Below are positions 52,418-61,619 of a DNA stretch of 64,000 nucleotides, one piece after another (positions within the stretch are counted from its first letter, which is position 1; each line of letters opens with the position of its first letter). A model generated the notes under the pieces. It did not search any database and was not told the DNA's origin. It saw only the letters and a list, made by a program, of their open reading frames with translations. Both the position numbers and the translations under genes were made by a program. The DNA is taken from assembly GCF_014212495.1 (NCBI RefSeq), contig NZ_JACKZC010000006.1:1-64000 (forward strand), written 5' to 3'. The DNA comes from Pontibacter sp. Tf4. GTDB lineage: Bacteria; Bacteroidota; Bacteroidia; Cytophagales; Hymenobacteraceae.

Positions 52418-53419
52418 TCAGATTACCTGGAAACCGTGAATGTATGGATCTTCCTCATCAAAAAAGATGGTGTTATGGCCTGTAATGATGGCCCAGCCTT
52501 CGATGCCGGGATAAATAGCAGGTTTGCCAGCCACGGTGGTCTCCCCTTCTATCGTGCCGGTAAACACCGAACCGATGATGCTTTCGTGGATGAACTTCTG
52601 ACCGGGTTTTAGCTTGCCTTTGGTGTACCACTGCGCCATACGCGCCGAAGTGCCGGTGCCACAGGGCGATCGATCAATGGCTTTATCACCATAAAAAACA
52701 GCGTTGCGGGCTGTGGAAGTAGATGCCAGCGGATCTCCGGACCAGAGAATATGCGAAAGGCCGCTTATTGCAGGGTTATCAGGATGCACAAAAGTGTACT
52801 GCTCGTTCAGGCGCTGCCGCAGCACACGGCTCCAGGAAATAAGCTTATCCGCCGTATAGTTCTGCATGCCGTTGAAGTTTTCCTGCGGATCAACTATAGC
52901 ATAAAAGTTACCGCCATAGGCCACATCCACCTTTAGTTCACCCAGCTCCGGACATTCCACCGTCAACCCTTCCGAATCGAGGTAAGAGGCCACGTTGGTC
53001 AGTTTTACTGATTTCACTTTATCACCTTCCTGGGTATACTGCACAAGCACGAGCCCGGCGGGCGTTTCAAGGCGCAGCTGGCCTGGTGTTTTCGGGGTGA
53101 TCAGGCCTTCTTCCAGCGCTATAGTTACCGTACCGATGGTACCGTGACCGCACATAGGCAGGCATCCGCTCGTTTCAATGTAAAGTACAGCCACATCATT
53201 TTCAGGGTCGTGGGGCGGGTACAGAATGCTACCCGACATCATATCATGGCCGCGCGGCTCAAACATCAGCCCTTTCCGGATCCAGTCGTACTCTTTAAGG
53301 AAGTGAAGGCGCTTTTCGCTCATGTTCTGGCCCTGCAGCACAGGGCCGCCGCTTGCCACCAGGCGCACCGGGTTGCCGCAGGTGTGGGCATCGATACAAA
53401 AGAATGTTTTCCGGGCCAT
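52418..53419 (-). CDS. 4-hydroxyproline 2-epimerase
   Basis: A 333-residue enzyme of the proline racemase family. It has the two active-site cysteines C90 (L-P-M-C-G-H-G) and C253 (S-P-C-G-T-G-T-S), so it is an epimerase/racemase and not a dehydratase, in which one cysteine is replaced by threonine. The start F-C-I-D-A-H-T-C-G-N-P and F-E-P-R-G-H-D-M-M-S-G also fit hydroxyproline epimerases. It turns trans-4-hydroxy-L-proline into cis-4-hydroxy-D-proline. It is packed between the D-hydroxyproline dehydrogenase gene and the ketoglutarate-semialdehyde dehydrogenase gene (2-bp gaps). Confidence 0.93.
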   Translation of the reverse strand: MARKTFFCIDAHTCGNPVRLVASGGPVLQGQNMSEKRLHFLKEYDWIRKGLMFEPRGHDMMSGSILYPPHDPENDVAVLYIETSGCLPMCGHGTIGTVTIALEEGLITPKTPGQLRLETPAGLVLVQYTQEGDKVKSVKLTNVASYLDSEGLTVECPELGELKVDVAYGGNFYAIVDPQENFNGMQNYTADKLISWSRVLRQRLNEQYTFVHPDNPAISGLSHILWSGDPLASTSTARNAVFYGDKAIDRSPCGTGTSARMAQWYTKGKLKPGQKFIHESIIGSVFTGTIEGETTVAGKPAIYPGIEGWAIITGHNTIFFDEEDPYIHGFQVI

Positions 53420-53421
53420 AC

Positions 53422-54882
53422 TTATTCGTTGATGCTGTTTTGGGTTAATTTTCCGTTAATAGTGCGCCAGATGCCTGTGCTGTTCCCGTTCTGCAACTCC
53501 TGCGGCAAAAGTGCCTGCGGTGCCGACTGAAACGTAACCGGACGGGCAAAACGTTTGATGGCATACACGCCTACCGACGTACTGCGGCTGTCGGTGGTAG
53601 CCGGAAACGGGCCGCCGTGCGTCATGGCATAGCTTACTTCTACCCCGGTTGGTACGCCGGCAAAAAGCAAACGTCCGCACTTATCACGCAGCACATCGGT
53701 CAGTTGTTGTTGTAGTTGCTGTTCCTGGTCTGTGCCCCAGAGCGTGCAGGTAAGTTGCCCCTGCAGCGCGTTGGCAGCAGCCAGTAATTCGTCTGTATTC
53801 TTATAGGTTACTACCAGCGTAAACGGCCCGAAGATCTCTTCCTGCAGGGCTGGGTTCTGTAACCACTGCTGCACATCAGTTCGTGCCAGCGCAGCACGAC
53901 CTTCCAGCACATCAGTTTCCTGCTGAACTATAGCCTGTACTCCCTGCTCTTTCAGCAATTTATTCAGTCCGGTATAGTAGTTTCCGGCTATACCTTCATG
54001 CAGCATATTGGCAGGAACAGCCTTGCTCAATTCTTCTTCCAAAGCTTCCATAAAAGGATTGGTTGCATCCGATTCCTGCACAAATAGCAAACCCGGACAG
54101 GTACAGAATTGCCCGGAACCTAACAGCACCGAAGCGGCTGCCTGTTTTGCTAGTTGTTCTGTATCGTGTTTCAGCTTTTCAGGAAGGATGAACAGGGGGT
54201 TGGTACTACCCATCTCGGCATACACCGGTATCGGTACTTCGCGTTGCATGGCCAGGTCGAAAATAGCTTTGCCACCTTTGTAGGAACCTGTAAAAGCCAC
54301 TGCTTTTGTAGTTGTATGTTTTACCAACTCCTGCCCTACCTCTACGCCACCACTAACATGCTGAAAAACACCTTCCGGCAGTCCGCATTTCTGTAAAGAG
54401 TTAGAGATGGCTCCATATACCAATTGAGAAGTTTTCGGGTGGCCCGGATGTTCTTTGTAAACTACGGTACAGCCCGAAGCCAGCGCAGAAGCCGAATCGC
54501 CGCCCGCTGTAGAAAATGCGAGCGGAAAGTTACTTGCCCCAAACACAACTACCGGCCCGAGCGGCACCAGCATACGACGCATGTCAGGACGCGGCAATGG
54601 CTGACGGTCCGGCAGGGCAGTGTCTATAGTTGCTTCTACCCAGGAACCTTCTTCCACCACGTCGGCAAATAACCGCAGCTGGTTACAGGTGCGCCCGCGC
54701 TCGCCGGTCAGGCGAGCCAGGGGAAGGTTGCTTTCGCGGCTGGCCGTTTCCAGCAACGTATCGCCTAAGGCTTCAATTTCTTCGGCTATAGTTCGGAGCA
54801 GTTGCGCTCGCTGTGCCGGAGTGGTTTTCTTGTATACTTCAAAGGCCTGCGCTGCCTGTATCATTGCATTTTTATAGGGCAT
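53422..54882 (-). CDS. Alpha-ketoglutarate semialdehyde dehydrogenase
   Basis: A 486-residue aldehyde dehydrogenase of the NADP-linked 2,5-dioxovalerate (ketoglutarate semialdehyde) type. It has the N-terminal cofactor region with G-A-S-N-F-P-L-A-F-S, the general-base glutamate in Y-A-E-M-G-S-T-N-P and the catalytic cysteine in G-S-G-Q-F-C-T-C-P-G. It performs the last step of the hydroxyproline pathway, making alpha-ketoglutarate. The gene overlaps the upstream DapA-family gene by 11 bp and is 2 bp from the epimerase gene. Sugar-acid pathways also use this enzyme type, but no such genes are nearby. Confidence 0.9.
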   Translation of the reverse strand: MPYKNAMIQAAQAFEVYKKTTPAQRAQLLRTIAEEIEALGDTLLETASRESNLPLARLTGERGRTCNQLRLFADVVEEGSWVEATIDTALPDRQPLPRPDMRRMLVPLGPVVVFGASNFPLAFSTAGGDSASALASGCTVVYKEHPGHPKTSQLVYGAISNSLQKCGLPEGVFQHVSGGVEVGQELVKHTTTKAVAFTGSYKGGKAIFDLAMQREVPIPVYAEMGSTNPLFILPEKLKHDTEQLAKQAAASVLLGSGQFCTCPGLLFVQESDATNPFMEALEEELSKAVPANMLHEGIAGNYYTGLNKLLKEQGVQAIVQQETDVLEGRAALARTDVQQWLQNPALQEEIFGPFTLVVTYKNTDELLAAANALQGQLTCTLWGTDQEQQLQQQLTDVLRDKCGRLLFAGVPTGVEVSYAMTHGGPFPATTDSRSTSVGVYAIKRFARPVTFQSAPQALLPQELQNGNSTGIWRTINGKLTQNSINE

Positions 54883-55795
54883 AGGATTCTTCTTTAAAAG
54901 CCGGCAAGGCAGGTCTATTGTCTATTCCTTTCTGAATGGTAGCGATTACGGCTTCGCGTTCTTCCCCGATCAATGGCAGGCGTGGCGCACGCACATGCTC
55001 GGTACCAATACCTTCCATCTGCTCTGCCAGCTTAATGTACTGCACCAGTTTCGGGTGAATATCGAGTTCTAGCAAAGGCATAAACCAACGGTAAATCTCC
55101 AGTGCTTCCTGCGTTCTTCCGGCCTTGGCTAATTTAAACACTGCCATCGTCTCTTTCGGGAAAGCGCAAACCAGTCCGGCTACCCAGCCATGGGCTCCCA
55201 TCAGCAGGCTTTCCAGCGCCAGGGTATCTACGCCACAAAGTATTTTAATGCGGTCGCCGAAACGGTTCAGCATACGGGTTACGTTGGTCAGGTCGCGGGT
55301 TGATTCCTTTACAGCCTGAATGTTGTCGTGCACGAGTAGTTCCTCAAACATCTCCAGGGTGATGCTGCGCTTATAGTCTACCGGGTTGTTGTAGAGCATA
55401 ATGGGCAGCGATGTGCTTTCTGCTACAGCTTTAAAGAAGGCGACCGTCTCGCGGTGGTCGGAGTAGTAACGCATCGGCGGAAGCAGCATCAGACCACTCG
55501 CGCCCATTTCTTCTGCTTCGCGGGCACGGAGTATGGCTTCCTGGGTAGCCCCTTCGGCAATGTTCATGATCACCGGTACTTTACCGGCCACATAGGCAAT
55601 CGTTCTGCGGGTAAGTTCCTGTTTTTCGTCGGTGCGCAGTACGCTGGCTTCGCCCAGGGTACCGCCCAGTATAATGCCGTCTACACCGGCTTCCAGTTGG
55701 GCATCTATGTTCTTAAAACAGGTTTCAAAGTCAAGGCTGCCATCGGCATGAAATTTTGTGGTAAGTGCAGGAAATACTCCGTTCCAGTTGATCAT
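54872..55795 (-). CDS. DapA-family lyase, probable pyrroline-4-hydroxy-2-carboxylate deaminase
   Basis: A 307-residue (alpha/beta)8-barrel of the dihydrodipicolinate synthase superfamily, with G-T-L-G-E-A near 43, the tyrosine in M-L-Y-N-N-P near 135 and the Schiff-base lysine in A-V-K-E-S near 163. In this operon (with hydroxyproline epimerase, D-hydroxyproline dehydrogenase and ketoglutarate-semialdehyde dehydrogenase) the natural reaction is deamination of 1-pyrroline-4-hydroxy-2-carboxylate to ketoglutarate semialdehyde. It is the first gene of the leftward operon, with a -7 element TACCTTTG at 55828-55821. Family-level relatives with other substrates exist, so the role rests on context. 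Confidence 0.88.
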   Translation of the reverse strand: MINWNGVFPALTTKFHADGSLDFETCFKNIDAQLEAGVDGIILGGTLGEASVLRTDEKQELTRRTIAYVAGKVPVIMNIAEGATQEAILRAREAEEMGASGLMLLPPMRYYSDHRETVAFFKAVAESTSLPIMLYNNPVDYKRSITLEMFEELLVHDNIQAVKESTRDLTNVTRMLNRFGDRIKILCGVDTLALESLLMGAHGWVAGLVCAFPKETMAVFKLAKAGRTQEALEIYRWFMPLLELDIHPKLVQYIKLAEQMEGIGTEHVRAPRLPLIGEEREAVIATIQKGIDNRPALPAFKEESYAL

Positions 55796-55820
55796 GATAA
55801 GAAGGGTTTTGGTTCTATTT

Positions 55821-55828
55821 CAAAGGTA
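55821..55828 (-). promoter_or_regulatory. -7 promoter element of the hydroxyproline operon
   Basis: Minus-strand TACCTTTG fits TAnnTTTG; it lies 26 bp before the ATG at 55795. A TTTTG further upstream (about 55847-55843) is closer than the usual -33 spacing, so only the -7 part is firm. Confidence 0.5.
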
Positions 55829-55887
55829 GGCGACCGGCACACCAAAATCCTGTACTGGATTAATAAGTACTGGTAGTATATTGACCT

Positions 55888-55895
55888 TATTTTTG
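55888..55895 (+). promoter_or_regulatory. -7 promoter element of the AraC gene
   Basis: TATTTTTG fits TAnnTTTG, 36 bp before the ATG at 55931. Together with the minus-strand element 60 bp to the left it makes a divergent promoter pair shared by the hydroxyproline operon and its presumed regulator. Confidence 0.5.
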
Positions 55896-55930
55896 CAAGT
55901 CCCACAGAAATTAGCTAACATGGTACCACC

Positions 55931-56806
55931 ATGAAGGTCATCCCGTTTAAAATACCGAAGTCGAGCAAAGAGCTGATCCGCTACCAGGTGGACTGCCAGC
56001 CCTACTTCTACGATAAGCTGCACCAGCACCCCGAAATACAGCTGAGCTGCATCCTATCGGGAGAAGGAAAACTGATCGTGGGTGACTACATTGGCCGCTT
56101 TGAGCCAGGCGATATTTTCCTGCTGGGCCGTAACGTACCCCATGTTTTCCGGAGTGATGATGCGTATTACAAGCCCGAAAGCCAGAAGCAAAGCCATAGT
56201 ATCATAGTGTTCTTCGACCTGCATGCGTTCGGCAACGAATTCTGGACATCAGAAGAACTGCAGGAAGCAAAGGATTTTTTTGAGCACCTGAACGGCTGTT
56301 ACCGGGTACAGGTGACGGATCAGGAAAGTTTTATCCGGCAGATACAGCAACTACAGCACAAGGAGAAACTGGAAAAGGTACTGGGTGCCCTGCAACTGGT
56401 GGATGTGCTAATGCGACATGCAACGCTCCGGCGCCTGAACCTGGGCGACCAGATGCACAACCTGAACGAGCGCGAGGGCAAACGGATGGAGCAGGTCGTA
56501 CAGTTTCTGGTAGAAGAAAGTCATCGCCAACTGAGCCTGGAAGAAGTGGCATCGGTAGCCAACATGAGCCGCGAAGCCTTCTGCCGGTTTTTTAAAGACC
56601 GCACCCGCAAAACCTTAGTCACGTTTTTAAACGAGCTGCGCGTAAACAATGCCTGCCATGCGCTGCTGCACACCGACCAGACCATAGCCGGCATTGCTTT
56701 TTCCTGCGGCTTTGCCAACCTGTCGCACTTTAACCGGGTATTTGCAAAAACCATTGGCACCACCCCGCGCGAGTTCCGGCGCCAGGCAACTATAACCAAA
56801 GTATAA
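55931..56806 (+). CDS. AraC-family regulator of hydroxyproline genes
   Basis: A 291-residue regulator. Residues about 15-115 form a cupin-type sensor domain (L-H-Q-H-P-E-I-Q-L-S-C-I-L-S-G-E-G, F-E-P-G-D-I-F-L-L-G-R-N-V-P-H). Residues about 190-285 are the AraC helix-turn-helix pair (L-S-L-E-E-V-A-S-V-A-N-M-S, I-A-F-S-C-G-F-A-N-L-S-H-F-N-R-V-F). It is divergent from the hydroxyproline operon and starts 135 bp from it, and is followed 15 bp later by an Xaa-Pro peptidase. Control of both by a product or substrate such as hydroxyproline is a reasonable inference. Downstream, T-I-T-K-V-stop ends just before an AACTATAG half-site. Confidence 0.88.
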   Translation: MKVIPFKIPKSSKELIRYQVDCQPYFYDKLHQHPEIQLSCILSGEGKLIVGDYIGRFEPGDIFLLGRNVPHVFRSDDAYYKPESQKQSHSIIVFFDLHAFGNEFWTSEELQEAKDFFEHLNGCYRVQVTDQESFIRQIQQLQHKEKLEKVLGALQLVDVLMRHATLRRLNLGDQMHNLNEREGKRMEQVVQFLVEESHRQLSLEEVASVANMSREAFCRFFKDRTRKTLVTFLNELRVNNACHALLHTDQTIAGIAFSCGFANLSHFNRVFAKTIGTTPREFRRQATITKV

Positions 56807-56821
56807 CCCAACTATAGCCTT

Positions 56822-58207
56822 ATGAATACTACCAACCCATTTGATGCAGAAACCTTCACACAGCGCCGCCAGCAGCTAAAACAACAGCTTGGCGAAGGCC
56901 TGATCGTGTTACTGGGCAACGAAGAAGCCAGCATGAACTATAAAGACAACTGGTACCCGTTTTACCAGGACAGCACGTTCCGCTATTACTTCGGCATCGA
57001 TCTCTCCGGTCTGACCGGGGTTATCAATATCGATACAAACGAAGAGATCATTTTCGGGCCTGAGCAAAGCATAGATGACGTGATCTGGACAGGACCGCTT
57101 CCGAGCCTGGCCTCGCTGGCTGAGCAGGTGGGAATAAAAAAAGTAATGCCTGTCAGGAAAATAGCGGACTATCTGAAAAGCACAAAAAAACTACACTATC
57201 TGCCACCTTACCGCCCGGAACATGAACTTAAACTACAGGCCTGGACTGGCAAAACTGTATTGGAACCAAGCCTGCAATTGATACAAGCTATAGTTGCGCA
57301 GCGCTCCATTAAATCGGATGCTGAAGTAGCTGAGATTGAAAAGGCCGTGACCTATACTTCGCGCATGCACCGTAACGTGATGCAGTTTGCCCGCGAAGCC
57401 ATGAAGGAACATGAGGTGGCTGCCGAAGCCGTACGGTATGCTGAATCTACAAACAACCTGCTTTCCTTTCCGCTTATCTGCACCACGCAGGGCCAGGTAC
57501 TGCACAACCATTACCGCGGCAACACCCTGCAGCCCGGCGATATGCTGTTATTTGATGGCGGCATACAAACCCCGGCTGGCTACGCAGGCGACATGACGCG
57601 TACCATTCCGGTTGGCACTACTTTTACCGAGCGACAGCGTGAACTATACCAGGTGGTGCTGGACACACACGAAGCCGCCATGGCAGCCCTGAAACCGGGG
57701 ATCTTATACAAAGACGTGCACCTGCTGGCCTGTCGGAAACTGACTGATGGACTGAAACAGGTTGGCCTGATGCGCGGCGATACCGAAGAAGCGGTGCAGG
57801 CCGGTGCACATACCATGTTCTTCCAGTGCGGCCTGGGCCACATGATGGGCATGGACGTGCATGACATGGAAAACCTGGGCGAGCAATACGTAGGCTATAC
57901 ACCGGAGCTGCGCAAAAGCACCGAATTCGGGTTGAAGTCGCTGCGCCTGGGCCGTGCTTTGGAACCGGGTTTTGTGTTGACCGTGGAGCCGGGCATTTAC
58001 ATTATTCCGGAACTGATCGACATGCGACGAAACGATAAAGTGGCGCAGCAATTCATCAACTTTGATAAGCTGGACAGCTACCGTGATTTTGGCGGCATCC
58101 GGATAGAAGATGACCTGCTGATAACTGAAAATGGAAGTCGCATACTGGGCGAACCGCTGCCTAAAACTATAGCTGAGGTTGAGGCTATGCGGCAGCAGGC
58201 ACTATAG
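56822..58207 (+). CDS. M24 Xaa-Pro aminopeptidase (aminopeptidase P)
   Basis: A 461-residue cytoplasmic metallopeptidase. Residues 1-170 are the aminopeptidase P N-terminal domain (Y-P-F-Y-Q-D-S-T-F-R-Y-Y-F-G). The pita-bread catalytic domain has the metal ligands in D-G-G-I-Q (near 245), G-D-M-T-R-T, G-L-G-H-M-M-G-M-D-V-H-D (near 345), V-E-P-G-I-Y and R-I-E-D-D-L-L-I-T. It removes N-terminal residues preceding proline, and with DPP-IV would free proline and hydroxyproline from peptides. It lies 15 bp after the AraC gene. The gene ends Q-Q-A-L-stop written GCA CTA TAG, inside a CTATAGTT motif. No signal peptide is seen. Confidence 0.92.
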   Translation: MNTTNPFDAETFTQRRQQLKQQLGEGLIVLLGNEEASMNYKDNWYPFYQDSTFRYYFGIDLSGLTGVINIDTNEEIIFGPEQSIDDVIWTGPLPSLASLAEQVGIKKVMPVRKIADYLKSTKKLHYLPPYRPEHELKLQAWTGKTVLEPSLQLIQAIVAQRSIKSDAEVAEIEKAVTYTSRMHRNVMQFAREAMKEHEVAAEAVRYAESTNNLLSFPLICTTQGQVLHNHYRGNTLQPGDMLLFDGGIQTPAGYAGDMTRTIPVGTTFTERQRELYQVVLDTHEAAMAALKPGILYKDVHLLACRKLTDGLKQVGLMRGDTEEAVQAGAHTMFFQCGLGHMMGMDVHDMENLGEQYVGYTPELRKSTEFGLKSLRLGRALEPGFVLTVEPGIYIIPELIDMRRNDKVAQQFINFDKLDSYRDFGGIRIEDDLLITENGSRILGEPLPKTIAEVEAMRQQAL

Positions 58208-58698
58208 TTTAACAGAGTTACCGCTACCGGTCTGGTGATTTGTCCCGGGCTGGTAGCGGTAATTCCTCTCTCATTTTTGCGGAGCGGAGATCAGGAGTGT
58301 CCCGTTTTGCCGTTATCCATTTCCCCAGCCTCGATATCCATCCTGTTTTTGCATTTCGGCAAGCTTTTAACAATCTGCACCTTCTGCCTGTTACCTATAG
58401 TTCAGGCGTATATTCTGATGCTATAGTTTGTCGTTTAAATGCAGGAAGCGACGCTCAGGCTACCAAAGCTGTAGTAGATTCACATCTATCTATAGTTACC
58501 TTTTAATTCCCTGTTTCCTGCTGATTTCCTGTCCTTCACTACAACCGAACTGTTTTCTAACATGTAGCCGAATACAGATATCGGGTGTTCTTACAAACCC
58601 GGGACTTTGCTGTACGTTAAGCTTATCAAACTATAGCTCAGCAAAGTAGGCTACAACTATAACAGCTCCGCCATAGCAGCCCCCAGACACCGAATTGA
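58208..58698. other. Intergenic stretch with terminator, no gene
   Basis: Nearly 500 bp with no gene I can support; open frames on both strands lack domains. It begins with a terminator-like hairpin (58218-58262) and carries many AACTATAG/CTATAGTT half-sites, about six in 450 bp. It should contain the promoter of the BASS transporter gene. Confidence 0.5.
58218..58262 (+). terminator. Terminator after the M24 peptidase gene
   Basis: TTACCGCTACC (58218-58228) pairs with GGTAGCGGTAA (58252-58262), an 11-bp perfect stem with a 23-nt loop, followed by TTCCTCTCTCATTTTTG. It lies 10 bp past the stop codon. Confidence 0.6.
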
Positions 58699-59514
58699 AT
58701 GAAGGAGTTTTTACCAGGGTTCCTGAATATGATTGTACCGGTATTTTCGGTGCTGAGCATGTTTTCTGCGGGGCTGCCCTATACGCTTCAGTACTTAACA
58801 GAGCCTCTGAAGAACAGGAAAGGCGTGGTACTGGCTCTGTTGGCAAACTTCATACTGGTTCCTGCACTCACTATACTCATTATAAAGGTTTTCTCGTTAC
58901 ATCCCACCCTGGAGGCAGGACTGGTATTGGCAGCTTGTGGTGCCGGGGCTCCTTTTCTGATACAACTGGCCGGCATGGCAAAGGTGGATGTTGCGCTTGC
59001 AGCCACCTGCCTGATCCTGCTGTTGCCCGCCACAGCTATTTTTATGCCCATTGTGGTGCCGCTGGCCATCCCCGAAGCCGACGTGAATGCCTGGAGTATC
59101 CTGAAGCCGCTCTTACTCACCATGCTGCTGCCCCTGGTTGCCGGTATTCTGCTTAAACGTTTCCTGCCTATGTGGGCCGAGCGACTACAACCCTGGGCGG
59201 CAAAACTATCCGGTATCGCGCTGGTGCTTTTATTTTTAACCTCGCTGCTGCTCTACTTCGGAACCGTTATCTCCCTGTTCGGGACCGGTGCTATTCTGTC
59301 AGCTGTAGTTTTTGTGCTGGGTTGTTACGCCATCGGGTACCTTATTGCCTGGCGGGAAAGCATCCGTGAACTGATCGGATTGGCCACAGCCCAGCGCAAC
59401 ATAGCTGCCGCCACCGTGGTGGCTACCCTTAGTTTCGAGACCAGAGGTCCTCTTGTCATGGTCATCATTATTTCGCTTATCAGCATGGCTATTCTGTTTC
59501 CGCTGGCCTGGTGA
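58699..59514 (+). CDS. Bile acid:sodium symporter (BASS/SBF)-family transporter
   Basis: A 271-residue membrane protein with about nine hydrophobic segments. Family motifs: L-A-A-C-G-A-G-A-P-F-L near 75 and the second-repeat A-T-A-Q-R-N-I-A-A-A near 230, where the two crossing helices bind sodium. BASS proteins import organic anions with sodium; the substrate here cannot be told. It stands alone, 119 bp upstream of a SulP gene on the same strand. Confidence 0.85.
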   Translation: MKEFLPGFLNMIVPVFSVLSMFSAGLPYTLQYLTEPLKNRKGVVLALLANFILVPALTILIIKVFSLHPTLEAGLVLAACGAGAPFLIQLAGMAKVDVALAATCLILLLPATAIFMPIVVPLAIPEADVNAWSILKPLLLTMLLPLVAGILLKRFLPMWAERLQPWAAKLSGIALVLLFLTSLLLYFGTVISLFGTGAILSAVVFVLGCYAIGYLIAWRESIRELIGLATAQRNIAAATVVATLSFETRGPLVMVIIISLISMAILFPLAW

Positions 59515-59633
59515 CTGGGCAGAAGAAAACAGGATGAAATACCCGACCCCGGCCCCAACTATAAAGAGTGACAAGAGCAGCGGCAAATCGTATAGTTTGA
59601 TTAGCAAACAGCAGGTACTGTAAACTATAGACA

Positions 59634-61412
59634 ATGGGAGAAACTACGGAAGAGGAAAAGGCCACCACACCAGACAATGAGTTTCATTTGCCCGGACTTT
59701 CGGTGCTGCGCGATGCGGTGCAGAATGCCTCTAAAAAAGTACCGCCGCGCAACAAACTGCAACAGGATGCCATTGCCGGCATGACCACCGCCGTAAGCAG
59801 CCTTCCTGATGGCATGGCAAACGGCTTATTGGCAGGCGTAAACCCCATTTACGGATTATATGCCTGTATAGCAGGCCCTTTAGTTGGTGGTATTTTTTCC
59901 AGTACCCAGTTAATGATGATCACTGCCACCAGTGCCTCTGCGATCATGGCCGGCCAGACCATCCGTAGCCTGCCTGCCGAAGAGCGGGCACAGGTATTTT
60001 TCCTGCTGGTGGTGTTGATCGGGGTGGTACAGGCCATTATGGGACTGTTAGGCATGGGCCGGCTGACGCGTTTTGTGTCCTTTTCTGTTATGACCGGTTT
60101 CCTGACCGGCATCTCGGTTCTGTTGGTCATGAGCCAGCTCCCTACTGCCACCGGCTATGCCCCGGAAGGCAGCAACAGCATCGTCCAGACATTTGATTTG
60201 TTGCTGCACATAGGTCAGGTTCACCTGCAAAGCGTAAGCATGGCTGCCTTAACCATTCTGCTGGCTATCTTTCTGCAGAAAACCCCGCTCAAAAAATTCT
60301 TCGCTTTAATTGCCATTGCTATCCCCTCGCTTATAGTTTATTTCTTCGATCTGGAAGGTGTAAAAGTGGTGCAGGATATAGGTGATATCAGCGGCAGTAC
60401 GCCAAGCCTGGTGGTGCCCCCGTTTTCGGCCATCAGCCTTGAGGTAATTACCGGTGCCATAGCCGTAGCCATCGTTATCCTGATACAGGGAGCCGGGGTA
60501 AGCCAGAACGTACCCAATAAAAACGGCGAGAGCACCAGCACCTCCCGCGACTTTGTGGCACAGGGAGCCGCCAATATTGCCAGCGGTTTTATACAGGGCT
60601 TGCCCGTTGGTGGGTCGTTGGGAACTACGGCTGTTAATGTGCTGGCGCGGGCGCAAACCCGGTGGGCCGTCATTTTCTCTGGCCTGGCAATGACGCTTAT
60701 TGTTGTGGCACTGTCAACTATAGTTGCTCATACGGCCATGCCTTCTCTGGGTGCCATGCTTATACTGGCCGGCATCCGGAGTATCAAGCTTTCAGATATT
60801 GTTGCAACCTGGAATTCGGGGTGGAGTTCGTGGCCCTCGTTGCTGGCCGGCGGTGTAACTTTTGGCGCGACGCTGGTTTTGCCTATCCCTACGGCAGTGG
60901 GCATCGGCGTGCTGCTTTCGGCTTTCCTTTTTGTCACACAATCCTCTACCGAGATAACCTTGGTTGAGCTCAGAAAACGATCGGATGGAACTATAGAAGA
61001 ACACAAGCCACCCAAAACCCTGAAAGGAAACCAGGTAACGGTACTGAACGTGTATGGCAACCTGTTTTATGCCGGCGCCAGAACCCTGGAACACCTGCTG
61101 CCTAAACCTGAAGACGCCCGGAACCCGGTGGTGATCCTCCGCCTGAGAGGCCGGAAGAAACTGGGGCCAACGCTGGTTTCGGTGCTGGCAGACTATGCCT
61201 CCCTGCTGCATGATGTAAACGGCAAACTATACCTGACGGGTGTCAGCGAGCAGGTGTACAGGGAAGTAATGCACTCCGATAAACTGCGCATCAATGGTCC
61301 GGTAAAAGCATTCAGACAAGAACCCGGCCTGGGCATATCAACCCACAACGCGGTAGTGGACGCAGAAGGCTGGCTGCTGGATAGCGAGGAAAATGAAGCT
61401 GAAAAGCGATAG
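59634..61412 (+). CDS. SulP-family anion transporter with STAS domain
   Basis: A 592-residue transporter. The N-terminal 60 residues are cytoplasmic; the membrane domain follows (A-I-A-G-M-T-T-A-V-S-S-L-P-D-G-M-A near 50, then 11-12 membrane segments). The C-terminal part from about residue 460 is a STAS domain (G-N-Q-V-T-V-L-N-V-Y-G-N-L-F-Y-A-G-A, V-V-I-L-R-L-R-G). SulP proteins carry sulfate, bicarbonate or similar anions. It has a perfect AACTATAGTT in its coding sequence (60716-60725). It follows the BASS gene by 119 bp and may be co-transcribed. The substrate is not predictable by eye. Confidence 0.9.
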   Translation: MGETTEEEKATTPDNEFHLPGLSVLRDAVQNASKKVPPRNKLQQDAIAGMTTAVSSLPDGMANGLLAGVNPIYGLYACIAGPLVGGIFSSTQLMMITATSASAIMAGQTIRSLPAEERAQVFFLLVVLIGVVQAIMGLLGMGRLTRFVSFSVMTGFLTGISVLLVMSQLPTATGYAPEGSNSIVQTFDLLLHIGQVHLQSVSMAALTILLAIFLQKTPLKKFFALIAIAIPSLIVYFFDLEGVKVVQDIGDISGSTPSLVVPPFSAISLEVITGAIAVAIVILIQGAGVSQNVPNKNGESTSTSRDFVAQGAANIASGFIQGLPVGGSLGTTAVNVLARAQTRWAVIFSGLAMTLIVVALSTIVAHTAMPSLGAMLILAGIRSIKLSDIVATWNSGWSSWPSLLAGGVTFGATLVLPIPTAVGIGVLLSAFLFVTQSSTEITLVELRKRSDGTIEEHKPPKTLKGNQVTVLNVYGNLFYAGARTLEHLLPKPEDARNPVVILRLRGRKKLGPTLVSVLADYASLLHDVNGKLYLTGVSEQVYREVMHSDKLRINGPVKAFRQEPGLGISTHNAVVDAEGWLLDSEENEAEKR

Positions 61413-61619
61413 GGCTGAGATCTACCTTATTGCTGCACAACTATAGCATAACGCAAGCTTCTTTACCGGATACCGAACCTGCGCACTGCAAATTGAACAA
61501 ATGGTGTTTTTGAAACTATAAACTATAGCCTGGCCAGTGCCAGCGGCAGCCCACCAGCAGAGAACATTGAGCAGCAGGCTCCAAACTATAGTTTACAGTT
61601 ACTGGCAGCGTTGTGTTTA

